Below are positions 8,120 to 17,420 of a DNA stretch of 64,000 nucleotides, piece after piece; within the stretch, counting starts at the first letter, position 1, and every line of letters begins with the position of its first letter. Below the pieces are notes generated by a model. The model was given only the letters and a program-made list of their open reading frames with translations, searched no databases and had not been told where the DNA came from. A program made the position numbers and the translations under genes. The DNA is taken from positions 28,465-92,464 of the forward strand of contig JAGOHK010000007.1 of assembly GCA_017996175.1 (NCBI GenBank). Reading direction: 5' to 3'. Source of the stretch: Leptospiraceae bacterium. Its GTDB lineage: Bacteria; Spirochaetota; Leptospiria; Leptospirales; Leptospiraceae.

Positions 8120-10426
8120 ATGAAAAATATAAAAATAAAGGAACCCATTATAAATCAAATAAATTCTATTCCTGAACTGATAGCTGAATTAGATGAAAAT
8201 AATCATATTATTTTTATTAGTAAAAATTTTGAGGATACCCTAGGTTATACTCAAGAGGATTTGCTAAATAAAAACATCAAAGATATTATTCAACCGCAAG
8301 ATTTGAAGTTATCACAGACAGAAAAAATACCAGAAGAAAAAGAAAATCCTTATAGTCATATTTATAGTCTTCCGAATAAGAGCGGAAAATTTTTGTATTT
8401 TGAATGGAGAATCAATTCGTATACGGATGTAGACGGACAAAAAAAATCAGTTTTAATTTCTAATCCAATTCCTAATTTCGAACAAAATAGATTAGTAATC
8501 TCAAGAGAGTCTCAATCAAAGAAATACAATATTTTTGCAGTTACAGATCCTAATGGAAAAATCATCTACGCAAACAGTTCATTTTGCGCAATCAGTAATT
8601 TTACAAACGAAGAATTAATAGGGGAAGATCATAAAATTGTAAACTCAGGATATCATTCAAGAGAATTTTTTAAAGACATGTACCGCAATATCCAAAGTGG
8701 AAATATCTGGAAAGGAGAAATCCGAAATCGTTCTAAGGATGGACGTATCTATTGGCTAGAAACCATTCTAGTTCCAGTTACAGATAGAGATGGGCGAGTT
8801 ATACGTTACTTAGGAATTCGCACAGATATTACCGAAAAAAAACAAAAACAAGAAATGGAAGTCCATTTTCTAAAAGACAAAAATAGTAAATTAGAAAAAA
8901 GGATTCTAGAATTACAAGAAAAAGCAAAGAATGAAAGAGAGACAAATCGACTTTTAACGACAATCTTAGACAATAGTTTTGAATCCATTCTATTCATTGA
9001 CAGTGAGCGAAAAATTCAGTTCTTCAATCAAATCGCATCTACTAGAAGTTTAACTCTATTTGGGAAACCATTGCAAACTGGTTTGTCTATTTATGATTTA
9101 ACTCTACCCGAAGATAAAGAAAGTTTTGATAGACATTTTTATTCAGCCTTAGAAGGAAAAAGAATTTTTGTAGATAAATCTATCCAAGTAAACAATTCCT
9201 ATTATTGGTTTGAACTTCAATACGCACCTGTTAAAAATGAAAGAGATGAAATCTTTGGCGTTTTGTTAATCGCGAGAGATATCAACGAAAAAAAACAAGC
9301 AGAGGCAGAGTTAATAGAAAGTGAGAATCGGTTTCACGCAGTATTTAACCAGGCTCCGCTCGGCATTGCACTTGCTGATTCCCCAACTGGTGAGTTTGTA
9401 CAAATCAATCCAAAGTTCTGTGAAATTCTAGGTTATAAGGAAGAAGAAATTGTAGGTAAGCGGTTTCTCGATGTTACCCATCCTGATGATGCAATACTAA
9501 ATTTAGAGCAATGGCAAATTCTATTAGAGGGAAAAAAGGAACCTATTTCCTTTGAAAGGAGATACATCGCAAAAGGTGGGAATACTATTTGGGCAAATAT
9601 TCGCCTAGTACCACTACTCGAAACCGAAAAAGAATCTAGTTATCATCTTCTCATCTTACTTGATATCACCGAATCCAAAACGGCTAGTGAAACTTTAAAA
9701 AAATATATGCTAGAGCTTGAAAACCTAAATAAGACCAAGGATAAATTTTTTGGAATCATAGCGCATGATCTGCGTAATCCGTTCGGCGGAATTTTGGGGA
9801 TCACAGAAATTCTAGATAGCAAGATGAAAGACGAACAAATGAATGAATCCATAAAGTTATATCGGAGATATATTCAAATTGTCCATAGCTCTGCACAATC
9901 AGCATATAGACTTCTAGAAAACCTTTTGCAATGGGCACGATCGCAAACGGGGGAAATAAGTGTTAGACCCAAAAATATAAAAATCAATGATTTAATCAAC
10001 ATTGTGATTCCGCTTGTGACTGGAAATGCATTTAAGAAAAATATTACAATCGAAAAAGATTTAGTAGGTGGTGAAATAGTTTATGCAGATGAATCTTTAG
10101 TGGCTACTATTCTTCGAAATCTTTTAACCAATGCAATTAAATTTACGCCCACTAATGGAAAAGTAATATTATCCACAGCAATAAATGAAAAGTTTTTAGA
10201 AATTTCAATCTCTGATACAGGAAGTGGAATTGACCCTAAGAATTTAGGAAATATATTTAGAATCGATTCTCAGTTTAGCCAATTGGGAACTGAGAACGAA
10301 ATCGGATCGGGACTCGGATTAATTCTGTGCAAAGAATTCACAGAAAAAAACGGTGGAACCATTTGGGTAAAGAGTCAACTCGGATTCGGTTCAACGTTTA
10401 CTTTCACTTTGCCGCAATCTATATAG
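8120..10426 (+). CDS. Cytosolic four-PAS sensor histidine kinase
   Basis: 768 residues without membrane segments. Four PAS/PAC units occupy about residues 12-120, 130-240, 280-393 and 403-518. The second resembles the Aer-type PAS (HKIVNSGYHSREFF, W-K-G-E-I-R-N-R-S-K-D-G, YLGIRTDIT), which often binds flavin. A HisKA domain follows with the phospho-His in IIAHDLRNPF (about residue 555). The HATPase domain has the N box (LLTNAIKFTP), the G1 box (SDTGSGID) and the G2 box (GSGLGLILCKEF). It therefore autophosphorylates in response to a soluble signal. It is divergent from the B12 sensor and has no adjacent receiver gene on its strand. Confidence 0.9.
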   Translation: MKNIKIKEPIINQINSIPELIAELDENNHIIFISKNFEDTLGYTQEDLLNKNIKDIIQPQDLKLSQTEKIPEEKENPYSHIYSLPNKSGKFLYFEWRINSYTDVDGQKKSVLISNPIPNFEQNRLVISRESQSKKYNIFAVTDPNGKIIYANSSFCAISNFTNEELIGEDHKIVNSGYHSREFFKDMYRNIQSGNIWKGEIRNRSKDGRIYWLETILVPVTDRDGRVIRYLGIRTDITEKKQKQEMEVHFLKDKNSKLEKRILELQEKAKNERETNRLLTTILDNSFESILFIDSERKIQFFNQIASTRSLTLFGKPLQTGLSIYDLTLPEDKESFDRHFYSALEGKRIFVDKSIQVNNSYYWFELQYAPVKNERDEIFGVLLIARDINEKKQAEAELIESENRFHAVFNQAPLGIALADSPTGEFVQINPKFCEILGYKEEEIVGKRFLDVTHPDDAILNLEQWQILLEGKKEPISFERRYIAKGGNTIWANIRLVPLLETEKESSYHLLILLDITESKTASETLKKYMLELENLNKTKDKFFGIIAHDLRNPFGGILGITEILDSKMKDEQMNESIKLYRRYIQIVHSSAQSAYRLLENLLQWARSQTGEISVRPKNIKINDLINIVIPLVTGNAFKKNITIEKDLVGGEIVYADESLVATILRNLLTNAIKFTPTNGKVILSTAINEKFLEISISDTGSGIDPKNLGNIFRIDSQFSQLGTENEIGSGLGLILCKEFTEKNGGTIWVKSQLGFGSTFTFTLPQSI

Positions 10427-10444
10427 TGGTCAATGTAAAATATT

Positions 10445-13333
10445 TTATCTTAACCCTTCTACATTTAGCACCTGCACAATCGCTCCGTCACCCATAATAG
10501 TAACTCCACTGATAACATTGATATGGCTTAATTGTTTTGGAACAGGTTTGATTGCGATCTCCATATTCTTTTTCAATTTATCCACAATGATTGCAAATCT
10601 ACCACTTTCCGATGTGCGCAAAACGACAATGGAAATTTCTTTATTCTCAGTTTGCATGTCGTGATAAAAATGATAATTGTCTGAATAGTTTGTATTGTTA
10701 CGATTGAGTAATTTATCCAAATGCTCTAATGATAAAACATCTCCTCTGAAATAAAAAATAAGTCTGTCTTGCAATAGATGAATTTCTTTTGCAGGAATTT
10801 TAATTGCTTCAACCACACTTTCTAAGGGTAATGCGAATTCACTCCCACCTGATTCTATCATTAGGGACTTGCTTACTCCCATAGAAATAGGAATGCTTAT
10901 GATTGTCTCAGAGCCTAGTCCAGGCTTAGAACGAATTTTTACAAATCCACCGAGGGACTTTGCAGTTGATTGAACCACATCCATACCAACTCCCCGCCCC
11001 GATACATCCGTTAGTTTATCGGCAGTAGAAAGTCCAGGTAGAAAAATCAGATTATAAATTTCTTCTTCACTGAGTCCCTCTGTGCGATATCCCATTGCCT
11101 CTGCCTTCGCTAAAATCTTATCTTTATTAAGTCCCTTCCCGTCATCGGATATGCGGATAACGGCGTGATTGCCTTCATAAGCTGCTTTTAAAATGATATT
11201 ACCAGTTGCAGGTTTGCCGAGTGCAACTCTTTCATCGGATGATTCAATTCCATGGTCACATGCATTTCTAATTAAATGGATTAGCGGATCAGAAAGAGTA
11301 TCCGCAACTCTTTTATCAATCTCTACATTCTCACCGGAAATCGTAAGTTCAATATCCTTCTTTTGTTTCCTTGCAATGTCGCGCACGACACGATTAAATT
11401 TTTGAAATACATTTTTAACCGGAACCATGCGTAAAGACATAACGCTTCTTTGCATTTCATTTGTAACTCTAGAAATCACATGCAGGTTTTCTTTTAAGGA
11501 TTTAGTTATTTTTTCTAAATCTTTCTCAGTCGAACTATCAAGTTGCGTAAGACAAAAATCATACGTATTTCTTGCGACAATCATTTCTCCAATTAGATTG
11601 TAAAAAACATCTACTTTGGATTCATCAATCTTCATTGTAGCAGATTCTGTTACTGCTTCTGGACTCGCGGTTTTTAATTGTTTGCCTATAGAAGAAATTT
11701 CTTGTTTACGGAGTGCTTTCACTATATCTTCTTTACTTGCTTTTCCAGATTCAATCAGAATTTCACCAATTGGTTTTTGTTGTTTTAATGCTTCCTGCAA
11801 ATCTTGTGTAGAAATAACATCTTCTTCTACTAAAATTTCACCTAGCTTTTTAGGTTTACCATTTAGATAACCCGCAATGAAGGAAAGCAAATCGGATAAC
11901 GAATTATGCAATTCATCCATCGACCGGATATTCGTTAGTTTCCCCAAAGTAAGTTCGCACAATTCAGAAATTTTTTTTACATCAGCCTTACTCGCGGAAT
12001 GGGAAAGAGTTTTAATCATTCGCTGAATATTTTTTTTACTAGCAGGTATTTTAAAATAATTCTCAGCCTGAATAGGTAACATTTCCGATATCTGCTTGAG
12101 TTGTTCGAGAAATACTACTTTCATTGTATCCGATTGATTTGATATGATAGAATTTGACTCTTGGCTTGGACTTTTTCTTTTTTCTCGGTTCAGACTTGCA
12201 ATTCCCGATTCTCGTTTTACTTCTTTATTCAATTGAATGAGATGAAAATTGATTTCATCAACTGCACTAAAAATTTTATCAATGCTCTCAGGACTAGGTC
12301 TCTCAACTCCTTTCCTAAGTTTATCTAAAAATGATTCCAGATCGTGGGTTAGTCTAACGATTGTCTTTAACCCAATATAATCCGAATCCCCTTTAATTGT
12401 ATGGATATATCGAAACAGACTATTTAGAGGGACTTCCGAAAAATCTTTTTCATATTGTAAAAGCGATTCCTCTATAGCAGGTTGCATATCTTCGACACTG
12501 ACAAGAAATTCATGCAACATTTCCCTATCTACGTTTGCTAAATCGAAAACGTTAGTCTCTATATCATTCGTAGTAAATTCCAGCTCATATACATTCAGAA
12601 GCGAAGAATCAAAGGCAAGATCAATTAATTCCTCTATTGTGAGTCCACTCGTACAATAAACTTTGGTTCTTAAATAAAGACGGCTGCTATCGTATTCATG
12701 AAATGGGGGAATCGTATTATCCGTTTCTGGAAAATAAAAATGACTATTTTTTTTAATATTTTTTAGTAAGACAAATGGATCGTATCCGTTCTGAAATTCG
12801 TTATCCGTATAGAGAATTTCGATAAAGTACGCTTTATGTTCAGGAAGTAAATTAGATTGCAGTTTCTCTAAAATAGCCAGCGGGATTTCACTTGCAGGTA
12901 TTTTTCGATTTATTTTTTTTTCTTCCTTATTTTCTATTACCTCGTGAAGATCGGTAATCTGAAATTGTTTTATTTGTTCTACCCTTATAATATCAATTTC
13001 GAATTCAATTCCTTCTTCAGAAAATTGTAAAAGATTTTCTATATAATCCAGAGAATTTAAAATTACATCTACGATTTCAGAATTTAACTTTAGCCTCTTA
13101 TCTCGCAAAGAGGCAAGAAGACTTTCTAAATGATGCGTAAATTCAGAAATCTTCCAGAGTTCGAAACTACCCGCACTCCCTTTAATCGTATGAACTTCTC
13201 TAAAGATAGAGTTAAGCAATTCATCATTGTCAATATCCGATTCTGCTTTCAGCACTCCAGAATTTGCTCTTTCCAGGATATCTCTAGCTTCTAAAAAAAA
13301 TTGTTTTCTATAATGCTCTAAATCTATTTCCAC
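10445..13333 (-). CDS. cheA: Chemotaxis histidine kinase CheA, unusually long N-terminus
   Basis: 962 residues. P1 (Hpt) with phospho-His48 (VHTIKGSAG), then a second Hpt domain with His311 (IHTIKGDSD), and a third segment near 436-490 resembling a degenerate Hpt (LSHSASKA). Residues 497-545 carry two repeats of the type L-G-E-I-L-[VI]-E, like the N-terminal domain of GspE/MshE-type proteins. The catalytic part follows: dimerisation (VFYNLIGEMIVARN), HATPase (LIRNACDHGIES, SDDGKGL, GRGVGMDVV) and a CheW-like P5 domain to the end. No classical P2 domain is obvious. It is the last gene of the nine-gene che operon, 41 nt after cheY. Confidence 0.95.
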   Translation of the reverse strand: MEIDLEHYRKQFFLEARDILERANSGVLKAESDIDNDELLNSIFREVHTIKGSAGSFELWKISEFTHHLESLLASLRDKRLKLNSEIVDVILNSLDYIENLLQFSEEGIEFEIDIIRVEQIKQFQITDLHEVIENKEEKKINRKIPASEIPLAILEKLQSNLLPEHKAYFIEILYTDNEFQNGYDPFVLLKNIKKNSHFYFPETDNTIPPFHEYDSSRLYLRTKVYCTSGLTIEELIDLAFDSSLLNVYELEFTTNDIETNVFDLANVDREMLHEFLVSVEDMQPAIEESLLQYEKDFSEVPLNSLFRYIHTIKGDSDYIGLKTIVRLTHDLESFLDKLRKGVERPSPESIDKIFSAVDEINFHLIQLNKEVKRESGIASLNREKRKSPSQESNSIISNQSDTMKVVFLEQLKQISEMLPIQAENYFKIPASKKNIQRMIKTLSHSASKADVKKISELCELTLGKLTNIRSMDELHNSLSDLLSFIAGYLNGKPKKLGEILVEEDVISTQDLQEALKQQKPIGEILIESGKASKEDIVKALRKQEISSIGKQLKTASPEAVTESATMKIDESKVDVFYNLIGEMIVARNTYDFCLTQLDSSTEKDLEKITKSLKENLHVISRVTNEMQRSVMSLRMVPVKNVFQKFNRVVRDIARKQKKDIELTISGENVEIDKRVADTLSDPLIHLIRNACDHGIESSDERVALGKPATGNIILKAAYEGNHAVIRISDDGKGLNKDKILAKAEAMGYRTEGLSEEEIYNLIFLPGLSTADKLTDVSGRGVGMDVVQSTAKSLGGFVKIRSKPGLGSETIISIPISMGVSKSLMIESGGSEFALPLESVVEAIKIPAKEIHLLQDRLIFYFRGDVLSLEHLDKLLNRNNTNYSDNYHFYHDMQTENKEISIVVLRTSESGRFAIIVDKLKKNMEIAIKPVPKQLSHINVISGVTIMGDGAIVQVLNVEGLR

Positions 13334-13374
13334 TGATTAATTACCTTTCTTTACCACTAAACGCATAATGCCTA

Positions 13375-13743
13375 TTAACTGATAACTTTGTTTAGTACTG
13401 CTTGAATGGTTTCGACCTTAAATGGCTTTACGATCCATGCCATTGCTCCGGCAGCTTTTCCTTCTTCCTTTTTCTTTTCTTCGCTTTCGGTCGTTAGCAT
13501 TACGATTGGAATCATTTTGAAGGAAGGATTTACTTTTACATCCTTTATGAATTCAACCCCGTTTTTATTCGGCATATTCAAATCTGTAAAAATAAGTTCC
13601 ACATCTGGATTCTCTTTTAGTTTACTTAAGCCATCGACTCCATCTATCGCCTCAATCACATTATACCCACTCTGTTTAAGTGTCATTGCAAGAAGAGATC
13701 GCATAGATTGTGTATCATCTAGTATTAAAATTTTCTTCGCCAT
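13375..13743 (-). CDS. cheY: CheY response regulator
   Basis: 122 residues, single receiver domain. The acidic pair lies in ILDDTQSM, the phospho-acceptor Asp in FTDLNMPNKNG, the Thr in MLTTES and the Lys in IVKPFKV. The A-W-I-V-K-P-F ending and the inserted K-K-K-E-E-G are typical of CheY proteins that work with CheA-type kinases. It lies directly upstream of cheA in the operon and is its most likely phospho-acceptor. Confidence 0.9.
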   Translation of the reverse strand: MAKKILILDDTQSMRSLLAMTLKQSGYNVIEAIDGVDGLSKLKENPDVELIFTDLNMPNKNGVEFIKDVKVNPSFKMIPIVMLTTESEEKKKEEGKAAGAMAWIVKPFKVETIQAVLNKVIS

Positions 13744-13758
13744 ATTTTATTTATCCCC

Positions 13759-14013
13759 TTATATAGTAATTCCGTAACATTCTAAAATTAAATCGAACGC
13801 AGCAGACCTTCCCAGTATTTCATATTTTTTTCCACTTCGTTTACAACTTTCTATTATAGAAAGTAGAGCTTGCAAAAAAGCAGTGTCAATTTTTTCGAGA
13901 GCAGAAACGTCAATCGCAATCTTAGCTTTTTTACCACCCAAAGATTTTTCCAATTTCCCTTTTCGATTTTCTAGCTGCCTAATTGTACATTTTTTACTTA
14001 ACTTTATCTTCAC
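13759..14013 (-). CDS. Single-domain STAS protein in the che operon
   Basis: 84 residues, the size of one STAS domain, with the core pattern I-A-I-D-V-S-A-L-E-K-I-D-T-A-F-L-Q-A-L. The residue at the usual phosphorylatable serine position is a threonine. STAS proteins of this size are anti-anti-sigma-like antagonists or stressosome/chemosensory adaptors; small STAS genes are often found between cheY and cheA. Its start overlaps nothing and it is followed by cheY after 15 nt. A stressosome cluster lies on the other strand 12 kb away, so the two could talk to each other. Confidence 0.8.
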   Translation of the reverse strand: MKIKLSKKCTIRQLENRKGKLEKSLGGKKAKIAIDVSALEKIDTAFLQALLSIIESCKRSGKKYEILGRSAAFDLILECYGITI

Positions 14014-14103
14014 TGTTTTTTACCATAGTTCGACAAGCTCACTACACCGCCGATACTTCTTTCTTCCATTAACCATTAATAATTTACCATTAACCATTAG
14101 TAA

Positions 14104-14460
14104 CTAGTCCAATAATAATTTTATATGTTCTAGAAGTTTCTCTGGACTTACAGGCTTTATAATGTATAGATTAGCCCCTGCAGTAAATCCCTCTATCGTC
14201 TGGTGATGCTCTTCTTGTGTGGAAATAACGATCACCGGAATTTCCTTTTCCAGTTCTCTAAATTTTCTCACAAACGTTAGTCCATCCATATTGGGCATAT
14301 TTATATCACATAGAATTAAATCAAAATCGATGGTAAGGGATTTCTCTAATGCGACTACTCCATCTTCGGCGCTGTCCACTAAATACCCTTCTTTCTTTAG
14401 AATATTCATGTGAAAATTTCTTACGACCGGAGAATCATCAACTACTAATATTTTTTTCAT
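14104..14460 (-). CDS. cheY: CheY-like single-domain response regulator
   Basis: 118 residues, receiver only. The acidic pair is in VVDDSPVV, the phospho-acceptor in LCDINMPNMDG, the Ser/Thr in VISTQEE and the Lys in IIKPVSP. It lies between cheR and the STAS gene. A 90-bp gap after it contains TTAACCAT-type short repeats. With the CheY at 13375 it gives CheA two potential phospho-acceptors; one may be a phosphate sink or may act on adaptation. Confidence 0.9.
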   Translation of the reverse strand: MKKILVVDDSPVVRNFHMNILKKEGYLVDSAEDGVVALEKSLTIDFDLILCDINMPNMDGLTFVRKFRELEKEIPVIVISTQEEHHQTIEGFTAGANLYIIKPVSPEKLLEHIKLLLD

Positions 14461-14466
14461 ACGTTC

Positions 14467-15336
14467 CTACTCTTTACAATATACGAGAAATTTATTTAAT
14501 CGAATCAATTTAAACGCTAGTGTAATTCTTCCCATCGACTCGCTTGATCCAAGAAATACATAACCTTTTTCATTCAATGCTGAATAAAAAATCTCTACCG
14601 CTCTTCGTCTTGATTCATCATCAAAATAGATCAGCACATTTCTACAAAATACAATGTCAAAATTTCGCTTCAACCGCATCCTATCTTTATCATTCAAATT
14701 TAGATGCTCAAAATGCACAACGGATCTCACAGAATTATTAACGTGGAATGTTTGTTTTGATTTGTCATAATTAAAATAATTATCCAAGTATTCGGCAGGT
14801 GTATCCTTAACACTTCTATGCTCATAAATTCCCGCTTCCGCTTTTCGTAAAACAACCTGGTCAATATCACTTGCCACGATTGTTATCTTCCATTTTTTAA
14901 TATCATCTAAAATTTCATGCAGTATGATGGAAAGAGTATATGGCTCTTCTCCGGTGGAACAACCTGCACTCCAAATTCTTAACGTATAATCATTTCTTAG
15001 CATCTTTTGTTCTACGACTGCTTTAACACATTCCACAAAAGCTTCTAACTGTGGAAAGTCTCTGAAGAAAAAAGTTTCATTCACTGTAACAAGATTTAAA
15101 AATTCTTGTAATTCAACCCCATTTTTATCAGAGTATTTGAGATAACGAATATATTCCGCTGCACCACTGAACCGTAACTCTCTGATTCTTTTTTGTACCC
15201 TATTGTTTAGGAGGTAAGTCTTATTAGCCTCCATCTTAATTCCACTTTTATGATAAATGAAATTTGCGAGGATTTCAAATTCTTCCGGAGAAAGATAATC
15301 TTCGGTTTTAAATATTGATGATTTTTTCTCATCCAT
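14467..15336 (-). CDS. cheR: Chemoreceptor glutamate methyltransferase CheR
   Basis: About 289 residues from ATG 15336, which has an AGGAGG site at 15346-15350; an in-frame ATG at 15441 would lie inside the HEAT gene and has no such site. The N-terminal all-helical CheR domain is followed by the SAM-binding domain with I-W-S-A-G-C-S-T-G-E-E-P-Y-T-L and F-D-I-V-F-C-R-N-V-L-I-Y-F-D, hallmark CheR motifs. It methylates receptor glutamates using SAM. Its start overlaps the end of the upstream HEAT-repeat gene by a few nucleotides, which implies translational coupling. Confidence 0.93.
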   Translation of the reverse strand: MDEKKSSIFKTEDYLSPEEFEILANFIYHKSGIKMEANKTYLLNNRVQKRIRELRFSGAAEYIRYLKYSDKNGVELQEFLNLVTVNETFFFRDFPQLEAFVECVKAVVEQKMLRNDYTLRIWSAGCSTGEEPYTLSIILHEILDDIKKWKITIVASDIDQVVLRKAEAGIYEHRSVKDTPAEYLDNYFNYDKSKQTFHVNNSVRSVVHFEHLNLNDKDRMRLKRNFDIVFCRNVLIYFDDESRRRAVEIFYSALNEKGYVFLGSSESMGRITLAFKLIRLNKFLVYCKE

Positions 15337-16318
15337 TTTTTTCTTCCTCCATTGATTCAATACAAAAAGCCTGAAACTCTTTGCTACCTCTTTTCCCCCA
15401 TTCCCGAACAAACTCAAATGCTTCTTTATTACCTGAAGCAAGTAATAACTTCACACAAATAACTCTCATATCCTCATCAAGTTTCTCAGTGCTAGCAATT
15501 TCTTTTAATATTGGTATACACTCATTAGGCGCAAGAACTTCTTTTTTTATAAGCCAATCAATCGAGGCTAATATGTCTTCGCTATAATTTCCTTCTTTTT
15601 GTTTGTCTCGCACTAATTGCAGGAACTCTTCTTTTTTTCCACTTTGAGCGAGGAGTCTCATTACCTGCGGTATATAAATAGAATCCACTGATTGCAAATC
15701 TTGAAATAAAGTGGAGATTGTGCTCTCGAAATCTTCTTTATCTCCAATTTTCAGAACACAATCTAAGACTGTAGATCGAAGCATTGGCTCATTTACTCTT
15801 TGGTACAATTGAATCAAATCATCTAGACTATTTCTATCTCCCAGTCTCCCTAGGTATTCAATCGCAGTGATTACCACGTTGATCGATGGATCATAGAGGC
15901 AGGCACGAAATATTTCCAACACAGAATTTTTTGTCTCGCTTCTCCTAGAAGCAATTTCTACAAGTGAATCTAAAATCAATTTTCTTACTTCTTTATCAGC
16001 ATGATCTAAATAGGAACTAAGGAAGGTAACAACATTTTCCCCATAAGCAGAAAATATACTAACCGCCGAGTTTCTCATAAATGCATCTCTATCGGGAAAC
16101 AGTTTAAAAATCACCGGATAAGCTGGAGTATGCTCCATTTTTTGTAAAACAGATACAATACTATTTTTTACAGCTGGAGAAGTTTCTACTTTGAGCCGTG
16201 TTAAAAGTTCTAAGGAAAGCTCTATTAAACCAAAATCTAATATATCCTCGACAGCATACAACCTTTCTGATTCCTCTTTACTATTCAAAAGTAAAATTAA
16301 TTCATCTTTTTTTTTCAT
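15329..16318 (-). CDS. HEAT-repeat protein inserted between cheB and cheR
   Basis: 329 residues, all alpha-helical, with tandem HEAT/PBS-lyase-like repeats (S-x-x-x-V-x-x-x-A-x-x-x-L-G patterns near residues 45-70, 75-120 and 140-165). There is no signal peptide or membrane segment. It starts 1 nt before the end of cheB and overlaps cheR, so it is translated with the methylation enzymes. HEAT proteins serve as scaffolds. A role in adaptation or in positioning CheB/CheR is inferred from the location only. Confidence 0.8.
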   Translation of the reverse strand: MKKKDELILLLNSKEESERLYAVEDILDFGLIELSLELLTRLKVETSPAVKNSIVSVLQKMEHTPAYPVIFKLFPDRDAFMRNSAVSIFSAYGENVVTFLSSYLDHADKEVRKLILDSLVEIASRRSETKNSVLEIFRACLYDPSINVVITAIEYLGRLGDRNSLDDLIQLYQRVNEPMLRSTVLDCVLKIGDKEDFESTISTLFQDLQSVDSIYIPQVMRLLAQSGKKEEFLQLVRDKQKEGNYSEDILASIDWLIKKEVLAPNECIPILKEIASTEKLDEDMRVICVKLLLASGNKEAFEFVREWGKRGSKEFQAFCIESMEEEKNG

Positions 16319-16319
16319 A

Positions 16320-17414
16320 CTATCCCAACCTCCTTATTGCTTTTAGAATTTCTGGAACGATTTGATAACTAGGAACAACAATATCTGCTCCTCCTCTATC
16401 TATTGCCTCTTTCGGCATACCAAAAACAACCGCAGTCTCTTCACTTTCAGCAATTGTAATTCCACCTGCTTTTTTTATTTTTACCATTGCATCAGCACCA
16501 TCATCTCCCATTCCAGTCATTAGCACACCAATTGTATTCTTTCCGAAAATACTCAAAACTGATTCCATCATCACACCCACCGACGGCATAAAAAAATGTT
16601 CAATGTCAGTCGAAAGACGAACTTGAATTTCGCTATTCGGACGTTGTCTCAATTGTAGATGATAACCACCCTTCCCTAAATACCCATTGTTTATCATCAC
16701 AGTATCACCAGCTTCTACTTCCTTGATTGGAATTTGGGAATGGTCGTTGAGTCTACCGGCAAATGATTTTGTGAAGTTAGGCGGCATATGTTGGACAATG
16801 AATAATGCTGCTCCAAGATCTTCTGGAATTTCTGGAATAATTTCGGAAAGTGCTTTCGGACCACCTGTGGAAATTCCAATGGCGACCGCAATTTTTACCG
16901 ATACATTTGATTTGATTACTTCTCTATTTTTTTTATTCGGACTAAGAGGTTTAGAAACATTGCGATTAAATTCTTTTACTCGATTCATTCGCTTGCGGAT
17001 ACGATTGATTGCACCTGACTTAGCGGCTAATTTGACTTTGGCGATAATTTCATCTGCTACTTGTTTTATATTCAAAGAAACAGTTCCGCCTGGCTTGGGC
17101 ACATAGTCAAATGCGCCCAGTTCCAGAGCTTCAAATGTAATCAACGCCCCTTCTTGCGAAAGAGAGCTGACGATGAGAACAGGACAGATATTTTCATTTA
17201 CAATGTATTGCATTGCAGTAATTCCATCCATCCTCGGAAGATTTATATCCATCGTCACAACATCAGGATGTATCTCCCTTGCTTTCATGACTCCTTCTTC
17301 TCCATCTCTCGCAAGTGTTACTTCGATGTTTCTATCTGATTCTAGAATTTTTTTCAATTCCTTTCTCATGAAAGCAGAATCTTCAACAACTAGAACGCTG
17401 ATTTTTTTACCCAT
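16320..17414 (-). CDS. cheB: Chemotaxis methylesterase CheB
   Basis: 364 residues. A receiver domain (VVEDSAFM, TMDINLPRMDG, PKPGG) is joined by a basic linker to the methylesterase domain. The Ser-His-Asp catalytic triad is visible in A-I-G-I-S-T-G-G-P-K, I-V-Q-H-M-P-P-N-F-T and G-V-L-M-T-G-M-G-D-D-G. It removes methyl groups from receptors and deamidates glutamines, and is activated by phosphorylation from CheA. It follows the triple-CheW gene by 6 nt. Confidence 0.95.
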   Translation of the reverse strand: MGKKISVLVVEDSAFMRKELKKILESDRNIEVTLARDGEEGVMKAREIHPDVVTMDINLPRMDGITAMQYIVNENICPVLIVSSLSQEGALITFEALELGAFDYVPKPGGTVSLNIKQVADEIIAKVKLAAKSGAINRIRKRMNRVKEFNRNVSKPLSPNKKNREVIKSNVSVKIAVAIGISTGGPKALSEIIPEIPEDLGAALFIVQHMPPNFTKSFAGRLNDHSQIPIKEVEAGDTVMINNGYLGKGGYHLQLRQRPNSEIQVRLSTDIEHFFMPSVGVMMESVLSIFGKNTIGVLMTGMGDDGADAMVKIKKAGGITIAESEETAVVFGMPKEAIDRGGADIVVPSYQIVPEILKAIRRLG

Positions 17415-17420
17415 TAAAAA

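Noticed and set aside
13406..13777. A 123-codon open frame opposite cheY
   Set aside because: Antisense shadow of a clear receiver gene, rich in Ser/Phe as expected of such shadows.
16687..17106. A 139-codon open frame opposite cheB
   Set aside because: Antisense to the methylesterase with intact catalytic motifs; no independent evidence.
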